From Lederbergia citri (GTDB taxonomy: Bacteria > Bacillota > Bacilli > Bacillales > Bacillaceae_C), in NCBI RefSeq assembly GCF_018343625.1, contig NZ_JAGYPG010000001.1:1582231-1646230 (forward strand): a stretch of 64,000 nucleotides of DNA. Direction: 5' to 3'. Both the position numbers and the translations under genes were made by a program. Shown piece after piece: positions 25,972 to 35,669 of this stretch (its first letter is position 1; every line of letters begins with the position of its first letter). A model generated the notes under the pieces. That model was given only the letters and a program-made list of their open reading frames with translations. It was not told where the DNA came from and ran no database searches.

Positions 25972-28905
25972 ATGACAAATAACGATAATAGAAGCAAAGA
26001 ACGAATGAATAAACTCGCTTCCGCTTTTAATTTAAAGAAAGTCGGTAAGGGAGTCCGCATTACATACGGAGTCGTTTGGAATTTACTGCTTCTGCTTTTA
26101 ATCGTCATCATAGTAGGCGGTGCTTTTGCTGGAGGAGTTGGAGCTGGATATTTTGCAGCTCTTGTGAAAAATGAAAAAGTGCGTGCCGAAGCTTCAATGG
26201 TAAAAGATATTCATCAATATGAAGAAACGTCAACCTTATACTTTGATAATAATGTTCCATTAGGAAAATTGCGATCGGATATCGACCGTGAAGAAGTTAA
26301 AATTAAGGATGTATCCGACTATTTAAAGAAAGCTGTTATTGCTACTGAAGACGAATACTTTTATGAGCATAAAGGTGTTGTTCCTAAAGCTTTATTCCGC
26401 GCAGTTTTTCAGGAGTTTACGAACTCTTCAGTGCAATCTGGTGGAAGTACGCTTACCCAACAGCTTATTAAAAACCAAATTTTAACAAATGAGGTTTCCT
26501 TTGATCGTAAAGCAAAGGAAGTTCTCCTTGCGTTAAGAATTGAAAGATTTCTAGATAAAGATCAAATTTTAGAAGCTTACTTAAATGTTTCTACATTTGG
26601 CCGGAACTCTTCTGGTCAAAACGTCGGAGGAGTTCAAGCAGCTGCTAAAGGTATCTTTGGAATAGAAGCGAAAGACCTTAATTTACCTCAAGCCGCTTTT
26701 ATTGCAGGATTGCCCCAAAGTCCATTCGGCTATACTCCTTTTACGAATAAAGGCGAAATAAAGAGCCCAGAAGGACTGGAACCTGGTCTTAACAGAATGA
26801 AAACTGTTTTAAACAGGATGAAAAAAGAAAATTACATTTCAGACAAAGAATACAATGAAGCCAATACTTATGATATTACGAAGGATTTCATTCCAAAACA
26901 GCCGAGGACTTTTGAAGAATACCCTGCGCTTTCGTTCGAACTTGAAGAAAGGGCAGTAAATATTTTAGCTGAGGTGCTAGCGAAAAAAGACGGTTATTCC
27001 AAAGAAGATTTAAAGAAGGATGATAAGTTATATGGCAAGTATTGGACACTCGCCAATCGAGATATACGCCAAAACGGATATAATATTCATTCTACTATCA
27101 ATAAGAAAATATATGATATTCAGCAACAGACAAAAGATGAGTATAAAAATTATGGACCAACATATACAATGCAAGTGAAAAATGAGGAAACGGGTGAGAT
27201 GGAAACAGTAGATGATCCTGTTCAAATTGGTTCCATTTTAATAGAAAATAAAACAGGGAAAATATTAAGCTTTGTCGCTGGCCGTGATTATGAATTGAAT
27301 CAAAACAATCATGCAACTCATACAAAGCGTCAAAATGGTTCGACAATGAAGCCGCTTCTCGTATATGCACCTGCTTATGAGCTTGGGGCGAGTGCACCAG
27401 GAGCTGTTGTTGCAGACCTTCCATATAATATTCCTGCTGGAGGAAAGTCGTACACACCTTATAACTTTTCAAGAGGAAAATTCTATGGACTAGTTTCAAC
27501 TAGATATGCTCTTGCCAAATCATATAACGCATCAGCGGTTGCAACATATATGAAAATCATGGATCAAAAGCCAACGACATTTTTAGAAAAAATGGGCTTT
27601 ACAAGTTTACAACCTAATGAGTACGCCAATCCATCCCTTGCACTTGGAGGATTAACAGTTGGTGTAAGTGTCGAGGAAAATACGAATGCTTATACCACTT
27701 TTGCTAACGGCGGTAAGTTTCTAGACGCCTATATGATCGAAAAAATTACTGACCAAAAAGGAAATATCATTTACGAGCATAAATCAGAACCGGTCGATGT
27801 ATTTAGTCCACAAACTGCATATTTAATGACAGATGTCATGCGTGATGTATTAAATTATGGTACCGCGGCTAGTTTACCTGGAATGCTGAAATTCAAAGCT
27901 GATTGGGCTGGTAAAACAGGGACTTCCAATGATTCAAAAGATTCTTGGCTTGTGGTTTCGAATCCAAATGTCACAATGGGAACTTGGATTGGATATAATT
28001 CCAATAAACCTCAGAGTCAAGGATATGACTTTAGAAACTATGGGATTTGGGCCAAATTAATGAACGCTGCGTACGATGTTGAGCCAGATATTGTTAAACC
28101 AAAAGATAATAAACGATTCGAAATGCCTGGTGGAATCGTCAACCGCTCTTATTGTGCTGTATCAGGTATGTTGCCATCTGAAGCATGTTCAAAAGCCGGG
28201 CTCATTCAAGCAGATATTTTTAACGCCAAATATGTTCCTTCAAAAACGGATGATAGCTTAGGTGCAGGTGGTCGATTTGTTTTAGCCGGCGGTAAAAAAT
28301 ACGCTGCATTGCCTTCTACTCCTGAAGAGTTTACAAAGCAAGGATTAGTCATTAATCCAGAATTTTTAAAACGGATTACGATGGGATATGTAAAAGACTT
28401 TTCGCAGCTAATTCCAGATAATCCTAAATGGAAGAGTTTATTAGTCGCTGATGATAAGCTTGTTGATGATGGAAAGGCTCCTGCTGAAGTCAATGCATCC
28501 TACTCAAACGGAACGTTAAAATGGAGTGCATCTTCAAGTAAAGACGTCATTGGATACCGTATTTACTCGGATACTGGTAAAAAGATTGCATCCATCATGC
28601 CAGATGCAGAACTATCACATCGAGTTGGAGACGGAATGTTCTATGTTGTAGCTGTAGATATTGCGGGCAGAGAATCAAAGCCATCCAAACCAATGGGTAA
28701 TGGTGAAGAACTGAAGAAAAAAGAAGAAGAAGAGAAAAAGAAAGCTGAAGAGCAGAAGAAGCTAGAAGAAGAACAGAAGAAGAAACAAGAGGAAGAGAAA
28801 AAGAAACAAGAAGAAGAAAAGAAAAAAGCTGAGGAACAAAAAAGAAAAGAAGAAGAACAGAAAAAAAATAACGGTGGAAATGACTCAGGTGAGAAAAATC
28901 CATAA
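25972..28905 (+). CDS. Class A penicillin-binding protein (PBP1A type)
   Basis: Bifunctional peptidoglycan synthase, 977 residues. A cytoplasmic N-terminus and one TM helix (about 36-58) lead to a GT51 transglycosylase domain (EDEYFYEHKG about 125; GGSTLTQQLIKNQ) and a transpeptidase domain with SxxK (STMK), SYN and KTGT motifs. A fibronectin-like region follows, then a roughly 65-residue tail composed almost only of K, E and Q (about 905-970). ATG 25972, behind a run of six Gs, is preferred over a codon eight residues upstream. It is divergent from tyrS; I do not recall a PBP at this spot in B. subtilis 168. Confidence 0.93.
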   Translation: MTNNDNRSKERMNKLASAFNLKKVGKGVRITYGVVWNLLLLLLIVIIVGGAFAGGVGAGYFAALVKNEKVRAEASMVKDIHQYEETSTLYFDNNVPLGKLRSDIDREEVKIKDVSDYLKKAVIATEDEYFYEHKGVVPKALFRAVFQEFTNSSVQSGGSTLTQQLIKNQILTNEVSFDRKAKEVLLALRIERFLDKDQILEAYLNVSTFGRNSSGQNVGGVQAAAKGIFGIEAKDLNLPQAAFIAGLPQSPFGYTPFTNKGEIKSPEGLEPGLNRMKTVLNRMKKENYISDKEYNEANTYDITKDFIPKQPRTFEEYPALSFELEERAVNILAEVLAKKDGYSKEDLKKDDKLYGKYWTLANRDIRQNGYNIHSTINKKIYDIQQQTKDEYKNYGPTYTMQVKNEETGEMETVDDPVQIGSILIENKTGKILSFVAGRDYELNQNNHATHTKRQNGSTMKPLLVYAPAYELGASAPGAVVADLPYNIPAGGKSYTPYNFSRGKFYGLVSTRYALAKSYNASAVATYMKIMDQKPTTFLEKMGFTSLQPNEYANPSLALGGLTVGVSVEENTNAYTTFANGGKFLDAYMIEKITDQKGNIIYEHKSEPVDVFSPQTAYLMTDVMRDVLNYGTAASLPGMLKFKADWAGKTGTSNDSKDSWLVVSNPNVTMGTWIGYNSNKPQSQGYDFRNYGIWAKLMNAAYDVEPDIVKPKDNKRFEMPGGIVNRSYCAVSGMLPSEACSKAGLIQADIFNAKYVPSKTDDSLGAGGRFVLAGGKKYAALPSTPEEFTKQGLVINPEFLKRITMGYVKDFSQLIPDNPKWKSLLVADDKLVDDGKAPAEVNASYSNGTLKWSASSSKDVIGYRIYSDTGKKIASIMPDAELSHRVGDGMFYVVAVDIAGRESKPSKPMGNGEELKKKEEEEKKKAEEQKKLEEEQKKKQEEEKKKQEEEKKKAEEQKRKEEEQKKNNGGNDSGEKNP

Positions 28906-28912
28906 GAATGAA

Positions 28913-28942
28913 GAACCGGGCTATGTGCCCGGTTATTTTTTT
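28913..28942 (+). terminator. Terminator of the PBP gene
   Basis: AACCGGGC / GCCCGGTT hairpin followed by a long T-run. Confidence 0.93.
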
Positions 28943-29047
28943 TATTTTGTACACCCTTGGTGGTATATCCTACTTTCATCAAATGTGAGCGAAAACTTAA
29001 ACAGATGATGACTTTCAAATTTCACAAACAATCGAAACTAAAATCCA

Positions 29048-29300
29048 TAAAATATCTAATGAATAATCTTCGTTCTCTAGCCGATTGAAGCATTCAATGG
29101 ACACTTCTACATGGAAATCTTCATTTCCTGGCCGTTTGAAGCGTTCAATGGACACCTTTCACATGGAAACTACCGTATTCTGACCGATTGAAGATTTCAA
29201 TGGACACCTTTCACATGGAAATCACCGTACCCTGGCCGTTTGAAGAGTTCAATGGGCACTTTTCACATGGAAATTACCGTATCCTGACCGATTGAATTAT
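29048..29300. repeat. Tandem array, 51-52 bp period (array 2)
   Basis: Units start at 29081, 29132, 29184 and 29236, with a partial at 29288 and a degraded half-unit before 29081. Units 1 and 3 begin CCGATTGAAG and units 2 and 4 CCGTTTGAAG, a higher-order two-unit pattern. Each contains a palindrome TTGAA-N3-TTCAA whose central triplet varies (GCA, GCG, GAT, GAG). Also conserved are TCAATGGACAC and ACATGGAAA. Non-coding; between the convergent PBP and acsA genes. Confidence 0.9.
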
Positions 29301-29416
29301 TAAAAATGAAGGATCTATCCAAACTTATAAGAAGTAGACAAATTCCTATTTAAGAGATGTGTTCAGAAAATGCTAGAAAATTCCTTATTAATTCCACTAT
29401 AATATTAATCTTAATC

Positions 29417-29453
29417 CTAAAAAGATCCCCTATCGTTTCTACGATAAGAGATC
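29417..29453 (-). terminator. Terminator of acsA
   Basis: TATCG/CGATA core with outer AGATC/GATCT pairing, and a T-run on the minus strand. Confidence 0.6.
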
Positions 29454-29465
29454 TCATAATTTTTA

Positions 29466-31184
29466 TTAGTCTTCCATAGTAGACAAATCGCCAGTTGGTA
29501 AGTTTAGTTCCCAAGCTTTAAGCACGCGACGCATAATTTTTCCACTACGCGTCTTAGGTAGTTTATCACGGAATTCAACTTCGCGAGGTGCTGCATGGGC
29601 GGCAAGACCTTTTTTCACAAATTGTTTAATGTCCTCTGCCAAATCTTCTGATGGCTCATAACCTTCAAGCAGTGCAATAAATGCCTTAATGATTTCTCCG
29701 CGAACCGGATCCGGTTTTCCAATGACACCTGCTTCAGCTACTGCAGGGTGTTCGAGAAGTTTGCTTTCTACTTCAAATGGTCCTACACGTTCGCCAGAAG
29801 ACATAATTACATCGTCAACTCTACCTTGGAAAAAGAAATAACCATCTTCATCCATATAAGCAGAATCACCTGATACATACCAATCTCCAGGCAAGAAATA
29901 CGAATTATATTTCTCCTTATTATTCCAAATATCATGCATCATAGATGGCCAGCCTTTTTTAATCGCTAGATTGCCCATTCTATTTGCAGGAAGGACATTT
30001 CCTTGGTCATCAACAATCGCCGCTTCAACCCCAGGGATTGGTTTTCCCATAGATCCTGGCTTGATGTCCATACTTGGATAGTTGGCGATTAACATTGCTC
30101 CCGTTTCTGTCATCCACCAAGTATCGTGAATACGCTTATGGAACACTTTCATTCCCCAGCGGATGACTTCTGGGTTAAGTGGTTCGCCAACACTTAGAAT
30201 ATGGCGCAGCTCGGATAGATCAAATTGCTTTACAAGCTCATCGCCTGCGCTCATTAACATCCTGAACGCTGTTGGAGCACTATACCATACTGTTACTCCG
30301 TAATCTTCCAATGTTTGATACCAATTCTCCGGTTTGAAGCGTCCTCCAACAATCACATTAGTGGTTCCTGTCAACCATGGACCAAAGATTCCATATGAAG
30401 TCCCTGTCACCCATCCCGGATCGGCTGTGCACCAATAAATGTCTTCTTCTTGTAAATCTAAAATCCAACGAGCCGTTTGGTATTGCTGAATCATTGCATT
30501 ATGAACATGCAGAACACCTTTTGGACGACCTGTAGATCCTGAAGTATAATGAAGAATCATCCCATCATTTCGGTCGACCCACTCAATATCAAGATTTTTG
30601 TCTGCCTCTTTTAAACGCTTATTAAAATCAATATATGGGCCTTCTTCATTAATATCGTCGCCTACTAGAAAAATATGCTTCAAAGCAGGCAATTCATCGA
30701 CTGGGACCCTTTTCAATAATTCTGGAGTCGTTACAAGAGCCTTTGCCTCACTATCTTCTAATCTATCTTTTACAGCCCCTTCCATGAAGGCTTCAAAAAG
30801 TGGACCAACAATTGCTCCAAGTTTAATCGCTCCAAGGATAGCAAAATAAAGCTCTGGTGATCTAGGCATAAAAATAAATACCCTATCGCCTTTTTCAACA
30901 TTACCTAATTCCTTTAGAACGTTTCCTGCTTTATTCGTCCATTTTTTCATATCATTAAACGTATATTTTTCGTCTCTAACACCATCGCGGTAATAAAGCG
31001 CAACTTTATTTTTGCGAAACGTCTCCGTATGACGATCTATTGCTTCGTAGGCCATATTCACTCGGCCTGTTTCATACCATGAAAAGCTTTTCTCTGCTTC
31101 AGACCAATTAAAATTTGCATACATTTCATCGTAATTTTGTAAATTATATTTACCTTCGATGACTGGTAACGCTTCCACTTTCAT
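29466..31184 (-). CDS. acsA: Acetyl-CoA synthetase
   Basis: Converts acetate, ATP and CoA to acetyl-CoA by way of acetyl-AMP. 572 residues, the same length as B. subtilis AcsA. Adenylate-forming motifs include LHYTSGSTGRPKGVLHVH (about 212) and the C-terminal KTRSGKIMRR, whose lysine (about 549) is catalytic and the known target of AcuA acetylation. ATG 31184 lies eight bases after GGGGAG; an in-frame GTG two codons upstream is too close. Divergent from the acuABC operon. Confidence 0.96.
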   Translation of the reverse strand: MKVEALPVIEGKYNLQNYDEMYANFNWSEAEKSFSWYETGRVNMAYEAIDRHTETFRKNKVALYYRDGVRDEKYTFNDMKKWTNKAGNVLKELGNVEKGDRVFIFMPRSPELYFAILGAIKLGAIVGPLFEAFMEGAVKDRLEDSEAKALVTTPELLKRVPVDELPALKHIFLVGDDINEEGPYIDFNKRLKEADKNLDIEWVDRNDGMILHYTSGSTGRPKGVLHVHNAMIQQYQTARWILDLQEEDIYWCTADPGWVTGTSYGIFGPWLTGTTNVIVGGRFKPENWYQTLEDYGVTVWYSAPTAFRMLMSAGDELVKQFDLSELRHILSVGEPLNPEVIRWGMKVFHKRIHDTWWMTETGAMLIANYPSMDIKPGSMGKPIPGVEAAIVDDQGNVLPANRMGNLAIKKGWPSMMHDIWNNKEKYNSYFLPGDWYVSGDSAYMDEDGYFFFQGRVDDVIMSSGERVGPFEVESKLLEHPAVAEAGVIGKPDPVRGEIIKAFIALLEGYEPSEDLAEDIKQFVKKGLAAHAAPREVEFRDKLPKTRSGKIMRRVLKAWELNLPTGDLSTMED

Positions 31185-31223
31185 GTGCACAACTCCCCTT
31201 TAGTGTCTAGAATATCGTTTTAT

Positions 31224-31252
31224 ATTATAATATAAAGAACTATTATTCTCAA
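31224..31252 (-). promoter_or_regulatory. Sigma-A promoter of acsA
   Basis: TTGAGA, 17-base spacer, TATAAT on the minus strand, about 40 bases before the start codon. No convincing cre or CodY site could be read around it. Confidence 0.8.
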
Positions 31253-31330
31253 TTTTTTAACACTTCTTTGAATATTTTTTACCATTTATAACAGCTATAA
31301 TATAATTATCAAACTGAAGGAGGTCGTTTT

Positions 31331-31963
31331 GTGGAGCATATAAAAACGTATAATGCGATGGAATTAAAAACAAAAAATGGCAGTTTGCTCATTGAAGGAC
31401 CTATATCTGCAGAACAGCTCAGTAATCTAGATTTTCATAAAGACCTTGTTGCGTTTAGGCCGGCCCATCAGCAGCATGAAGCGCTAATTGAAATAGCAGA
31501 TCTCCCTGAGGGAAGAATCATTATTGCAAGAGATGAAAATCTAGTAGTTGGCTATGTCACCTTTTTATATCCAGATCCTTTGGAAAGATGGTCACAGGGA
31601 AATATGGTGAACTTAATTGAACTAGGCGCTATAGAAGTCATTCCTAAGCATCGAGGATCTGGAGTAGGTAAAGGACTTTTACATGTTTCGATGATGGATG
31701 ATGCAATGGAAGATTATATTATCATTACAACTGAATATTATTGGCATTGGGATTTAAAAGGTACTGGGCTAGACGTTTGGGAATATCGAAAAATAATGGA
31801 GAAAATGATGAATTCCGGTGGATTGGAATGGTATGCCACTGATGATCCGGAAATTACGTCTCATCCTGCAAACTGTTTGATGGTCCGTATTGGCAAAAGG
31901 GTAGATTCAGAATCCATTCAACAGTTTGATAGTATACGGTTTGTAAATCGCTTTATGTATTGA
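31331..31963 (+). CDS. acuA: Acetoin utilization protein AcuA (AcsA acetyltransferase)
   Basis: GNAT-fold protein acetyltransferase that inactivates AcsA by acetylating its catalytic lysine. 210 residues; the GNAT acetyl-CoA loop is seen as VIPKHRGSGVGKGLL (about 110). GTG start directly after GAAGGAGG. First gene of acuABC, facing acsA across a 146-base shared regulatory region, so target and regulator are divergently controlled. Confidence 0.93.
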   Translation: MEHIKTYNAMELKTKNGSLLIEGPISAEQLSNLDFHKDLVAFRPAHQQHEALIEIADLPEGRIIIARDENLVVGYVTFLYPDPLERWSQGNMVNLIELGAIEVIPKHRGSGVGKGLLHVSMMDDAMEDYIIITTEYYWHWDLKGTGLDVWEYRKIMEKMMNSGGLEWYATDDPEITSHPANCLMVRIGKRVDSESIQQFDSIRFVNRFMY

Positions 31964-31990
31964 TAACTAAATTGAAAGGGAGTGAAAATA

Positions 31991-32638
31991 TTGATAGTAG
32001 AGCAAGTTATGAAAAAGGATGTCATTACATTATCACCCGACGATTCTATTAGAACAGCCATCCATTTAATGCGAGAAAAAAATATAAGGCATCTCCCCCT
32101 ATTAAACAATGAAAAGAAATTGATCGGTCTAGTTACTGATCGGGATATAAAAAGTGCAACACCTGTATTTACTGATAGTGAAAAAATGAATGAACAACTT
32201 GAAATGCCACTCTCAACTATTATGATGACTAATATCATTACTGGGAACCCTCTTGATTTTGTAGAGGAAGTAGCCGTGATTTTTTATGATCAAAAAATTG
32301 GATGTTTACCTATTTTAAATAATGGAGAATTAGTCGGAATTATTACGAGCACAGATTTATTACATACACTGGTTGAATTGACTGGAGCAAATAAACCAGG
32401 TTCACAAATAGAAATTAAAGTAAAAAATCGACCAGGCGTGCTCCATGAAGTAACGGGGATTTTTCAAAAATTAAACGTCAATGTCCATAGTGTCCTTGTC
32501 TATCCCGACCAAGATAATGAAAGCAGTAAAATCCTTGTTTTTCGGGTAGCCACGATCAATCCTCTTTCACTGATAGAAAACTTAAAAAAAGAAGGACTTC
32601 AAGTGATGTGGCCTAATTTGCCAGGGATGAAACTATGA
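31991..32638 (+). CDS. acuB: Acetoin utilization protein AcuB (CBS pair plus ACT)
   Basis: 215 residues. Two CBS domains (about 1-60 and 78-135; VTDRDIK and ITSTDLL endings) are followed by an ACT domain (about 143-210: EIKVKNRPGVLHEVTGIFQK). CBS pairs commonly bind adenine nucleotides, so an energy-sensing role in acetate/acetoin metabolism is plausible. TTG 31991 (encoding the M of MIVEQVMKKDV) lies eight bases after GGGAG and gives the family N-terminus; an upstream in-frame GTG is on the ribosome binding site. Its TGA overlaps the acuC ATG. Confidence 0.92.
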   Translation: MIVEQVMKKDVITLSPDDSIRTAIHLMREKNIRHLPLLNNEKKLIGLVTDRDIKSATPVFTDSEKMNEQLEMPLSTIMMTNIITGNPLDFVEEVAVIFYDQKIGCLPILNNGELVGIITSTDLLHTLVELTGANKPGSQIEIKVKNRPGVLHEVTGIFQKLNVNVHSVLVYPDQDNESSKILVFRVATINPLSLIENLKKEGLQVMWPNLPGMKL

Positions 32639-33822
32639 AAAAAGATGCAGTATTTATTTATTCTGATTCATTATTATCATATCGATTTTCGAATCATCAT
32701 CCGTTCAATCAGCATCGCTTAACTTTAACTTTAGATTTGTTGAAGGAACTAGGAGCCATTCAACCAGATAATATCGTCGCCCCTAGAATAGCAAGCGAAG
32801 AAGATCTTCTTTTGAATCATGAATATTCCTATATTGAGGCAGTTAAGCTTGCAAGTGAGGGAAATCTTTCAAAAGAAAAGGTGGAAAGCTTTGGCTTAGG
32901 TACTGAAGACACCCCTATTTTTAAAGGAATGCATGATGCAAGTTCACAACTTGTCGGAGGTACTTTAACTGCCGTAGACTATGTTTTACAAGGCAAAGCT
33001 AATCATGCCCTTCATCTTGGCGGCGGGCTTCATCATGGTTTTCCTGGGAAAGCATCAGGATTTTGCGTCTATAACGATAGTGCCGTTGCGATTAAATATA
33101 TTTTAGAAAAATACAAAGCAAGAGTATTATATGTAGATACAGATGCACATCATGGTGATGGGGTACAAAGTTCATTTTACGATGATAATATGGTATGTAC
33201 ACTTTCCATTCACGAAACGGGAAGGTATTTATTTCCCGGGACAGGAAGTGTAAATGAATGGGGGCAAGGAGAAGGCTACGGATATTCCTTTAATATCCCA
33301 CTTGATGCCTTTACTGAGGATGATTCATTTATCGAATCCTATCGGAATGCTATCATGGATATAGCAGAATATTTTAAACCGGACGTCATTTTGACTCAAA
33401 ATGGTGCAGATGCACATTATTTTGATCCTTTAACTCACCTCTCCACTTCAATGAGAACTTATAGAGCAATCCCGAAATTGGCCCATGAAATCGCACATAA
33501 ATATTGTGATGGGAAATGGATTGCCGTCGGTGGGGGCGGCTATGATATATGGCGTGTTGTACCTAGAGCTTGGTCACTAATATGGCTTGAAATGATTGGT
33601 TGGCCGGAAGTTTCCGGTCCTCTGCCAGAAAATTGGATTAAACGCTGGCGGCCTAAAGCCTCCATTGAGTTGATCGACAAATGGGAAGATCCAGTTGATA
33701 TGTATGAACCTATCCCTAGAAAAAAGGACATTGAAGAGAAAAATAAACAAAATGTAGATCGAGCACTATACATGGTGAGGCAACAATTAAATAGAAACAG
33801 TCAAAAAAACGGGCAAGATTAA
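32635..33822 (+). CDS. acuC: Acetoin utilization deacetylase AcuC
   Basis: Class I HDAC-like lysine deacetylase that reactivates acetylated AcsA. 395 residues with the catalytic histidine pair in HLGGGLHHGFPGKASGFCVY, zinc ligands in DTDAHHGDG and a later DAHYFDPLTHL, and the glycine-rich GGGGYDIWRVVPRAW. ATGA overlap with acuB indicates translational coupling. It ends the operon with a strong terminator. Confidence 0.95.
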   Translation: MKKDAVFIYSDSLLSYRFSNHHPFNQHRLTLTLDLLKELGAIQPDNIVAPRIASEEDLLLNHEYSYIEAVKLASEGNLSKEKVESFGLGTEDTPIFKGMHDASSQLVGGTLTAVDYVLQGKANHALHLGGGLHHGFPGKASGFCVYNDSAVAIKYILEKYKARVLYVDTDAHHGDGVQSSFYDDNMVCTLSIHETGRYLFPGTGSVNEWGQGEGYGYSFNIPLDAFTEDDSFIESYRNAIMDIAEYFKPDVILTQNGADAHYFDPLTHLSTSMRTYRAIPKLAHEIAHKYCDGKWIAVGGGGYDIWRVVPRAWSLIWLEMIGWPEVSGPLPENWIKRWRPKASIELIDKWEDPVDMYEPIPRKKDIEEKNKQNVDRALYMVRQQLNRNSQKNGQD

Positions 33823-33841
33823 TTAGTAGCCCGTTTTTTTG
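33804..33841 (+). terminator. Terminator of acuABC
   Basis: ACGGGC / GCCCGT stem flanked by A- and T-runs; overlaps the last acuC codons. Confidence 0.88.
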
Positions 33842-33949
33842 AGAAGAAATACATCGTTTTTTTTGAATGATGCCATCATACACAATGAAAGCATCGAATA
33901 TTTAATATTGTCTTGAACACAGCATATATTCGCAATTTACCGTTTTAGT

Positions 33950-34170
33950 CGTAGTTCCGCATCAATTCACGATTAAATCCTACATAGTTTCAGCTTAGTC
34001 ACGAATTCAGCTTCTATTCACGATCAACTCCAGAATAGTTTCATCTTATTCGCGAATTCAGCTTCGATTAGCGAACAACTCCGAAATAATTTCATCTTAT
34101 TCGCGAATCCTGCTTCGAATTTCAATGAAGTCCATAATTCTATCAACTTATTCGTAAATTCAGAATCAAT
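33950..34170. repeat. Tandem array, 51-52 bp period (array 3)
   Basis: Units begin at 33950, 34002, 34053 and 34104, with a partial at 34155; most start CGAATTCAGCTTC and end TCATCTTATTCG. ATCAATTCACGATTAAAT at 33961-33978 is identical to 6077-6094 in array 1 and lies at the same place within the unit. Non-coding; between convergent acuC and ccpA. Confidence 0.88.
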
Positions 34171-34317
34171 TCGACATAATCATCTGATCTAAAGCCTATT
34201 CGAAGATTTACATTGTTTTGTCATGTAGAAGGGCTTCACCTAGCCCAAAACCAAATTTACTCTCTTGCTTAGATCAAATTAGGATCTATAACTTAAAGAG
34301 CTATTCCTATATAAAAC

Positions 34318-34347
34318 ATCAAAGGACCCAAATCACATGGGCCCTTT
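34318..34347 (-). terminator. Terminator of ccpA
   Basis: AGGACCCA / TGGGCCCT imperfect hairpin 24 bases past the stop on the minus strand, with a modest T-rich tail. Confidence 0.6.
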
Positions 34348-34370
34348 CCTTAATCGACTAGCAAATATGC

Positions 34371-35369
34371 TTATTTCGTCGTTCCTCTATATTCAATTCG
34401 ATGAGGAAGAACAACAGTCTGCTCGTCTACTTTTTCTTTATTCATCAATTTAGTCAACAATCTCATGGAAACAGCACCAATGTCATATAAAGGCTGCACA
34501 ACAGATGTAAGTTGTGGGCGTACCATAAGAGTAAGCCTTGTATCATCAGAAGAAATAACTTCTAAATCATTAGGAATCGTTAATCCTTCATCTTGTGCTC
34601 CATGCATAATACCTAATGCCAATTCATCGTGCCCCGCTACAACTGCCGTTGGTCTGTCAGACAATTGACTTAGCTTTGTCCACGCTTCAAGTCCGGAATC
34701 ATAAGAGTCATCGCTTTCAACTACATACTCTTCATTGTATTCCAATCCAGCATTTTCAAGAGCTTCTTTATAGCCAACTAATTTTTGCTCGCGATTAATT
34801 GTATCATTCAGTGAACCAATCGCATATCCAATTTTCTTATGTCCTTCATTAATAAAAGCAGTAACGGCATCGTACGCAGCCTGGCGATAATCAATATTGA
34901 CTGATGGTACAGTGCCTGTATCTTCAATAGAACCAGCGAGAACAATTGGAACAGGAGAACGTTTGAATTCATTTCGCAAGTCCTCATTAATATTTCCGCC
35001 CATAAACACGATTCCGTCCACTTGCTTTCCAAGCATTGTATTGAGGAGATGTAATTCCTTGTTCAAATTTTGATCGGAATTACTCAATATAATATTGTAT
35101 TTATACATAGTTGCTATATCTTCAATACCACGGGCCAGTTCCCCGTAGAATATGCTTGAGATATCAGGAATAATAACACCGACTGTTGTTGTTTTTTTAC
35201 TAGCAAGACCCCTTGCTACCGCATTAGGTCTATACTCTAATCGTTCAATTACTTCTAATACTTTTTTCCTTGTAGTTGGCTTTACATTTGGATTACCATT
35301 CACAACCCTCGAAACAGTAGCCATTGAAACATTTGCTTCTCTTGCAACATCATATATTGTTACATTCAT
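34371..35369 (-). CDS. ccpA: Catabolite control protein A
   Basis: LacI/GalR-family global regulator of carbon catabolite repression, which binds cre sites with HPr-Ser-P. 332 residues: N-terminal HTH and hinge ([33 protein letters not shown]) and a periplasmic-binding-like core ([16 protein letters not shown]). ATG 35369 gives MNVTIYDV, close to B. subtilis MSNITIYDV; a TTG two codons upstream has better spacing to AGGAG (six bases), so the true start could be 35375. In B. subtilis aroA lies upstream; it is absent here. Confidence 0.95.
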   Translation of the reverse strand: MNVTIYDVAREANVSMATVSRVVNGNPNVKPTTRKKVLEVIERLEYRPNAVARGLASKKTTTVGVIIPDISSIFYGELARGIEDIATMYKYNIILSNSDQNLNKELHLLNTMLGKQVDGIVFMGGNINEDLRNEFKRSPVPIVLAGSIEDTGTVPSVNIDYRQAAYDAVTAFINEGHKKIGYAIGSLNDTINREQKLVGYKEALENAGLEYNEEYVVESDDSYDSGLEAWTKLSQLSDRPTAVVAGHDELALGIMHGAQDEGLTIPNDLEVISSDDTRLTLMVRPQLTSVVQPLYDIGAVSMRLLTKLMNKEKVDEQTVVLPHRIEYRGTTK

Positions 35370-35669
35370 CAGCAATTCACACTCCTATATAACATCATCA
35401 TTCGACAAAACGATCAACAACCGTTTATTAATTCTTCAATAATCATACGATACAGAGCCTCTGCCTGCAAATTATTTCCCTTGTTTGTGAAATATTTTTC
35501 ATGATTGCGTTTCCTTTTTTCAAAAAATGTTCTTTTTTGATAAATATTTGAGTTTTTCTTTCGTTAAAATTGTAAAACAATGACAGCTAATCTTCTTTTT
35601 AGCTAAAAGTTATGATACATTTTAAATTAGCACTAATACATAATGTTTTAAGCTGGAAGGTGAAATTCC
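35370..35669. other. Divergent spacer between ccpA and the FtsA-like gene
   Basis: Contains the promoters of both flanking genes. A/T-rich, with TATGAT near 35611 as a possible -10 toward the plus strand but no clear -35. Nothing else recognisable. Confidence 0.4.

Noticed and set aside
27098..27499. 133-codon open frame antisense to the PBP gene
   Set aside because: No ribosome binding site, and composition as expected for the shadow of a strongly coding strand; likewise the open frames opposite sftA, murC, tyrS and others.
28641..29018. Ser/Phe-rich open frame antisense to the PBP tail
   Set aside because: It is the complement of the K/E/Q low-complexity codons, not a gene.
29048..29300. 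CRISPR array
   Set aside because: Repeats are contiguous 51-52 bp units with no unique spacers, similarity extends along the whole unit, and no cas genes are near. The same holds for the other three arrays.
31200..31330. cre site between acsA and acuA
   Set aside because: The only CG-centred candidate (TATAAAACGATATTCT) misses several conserved positions of the cre consensus.
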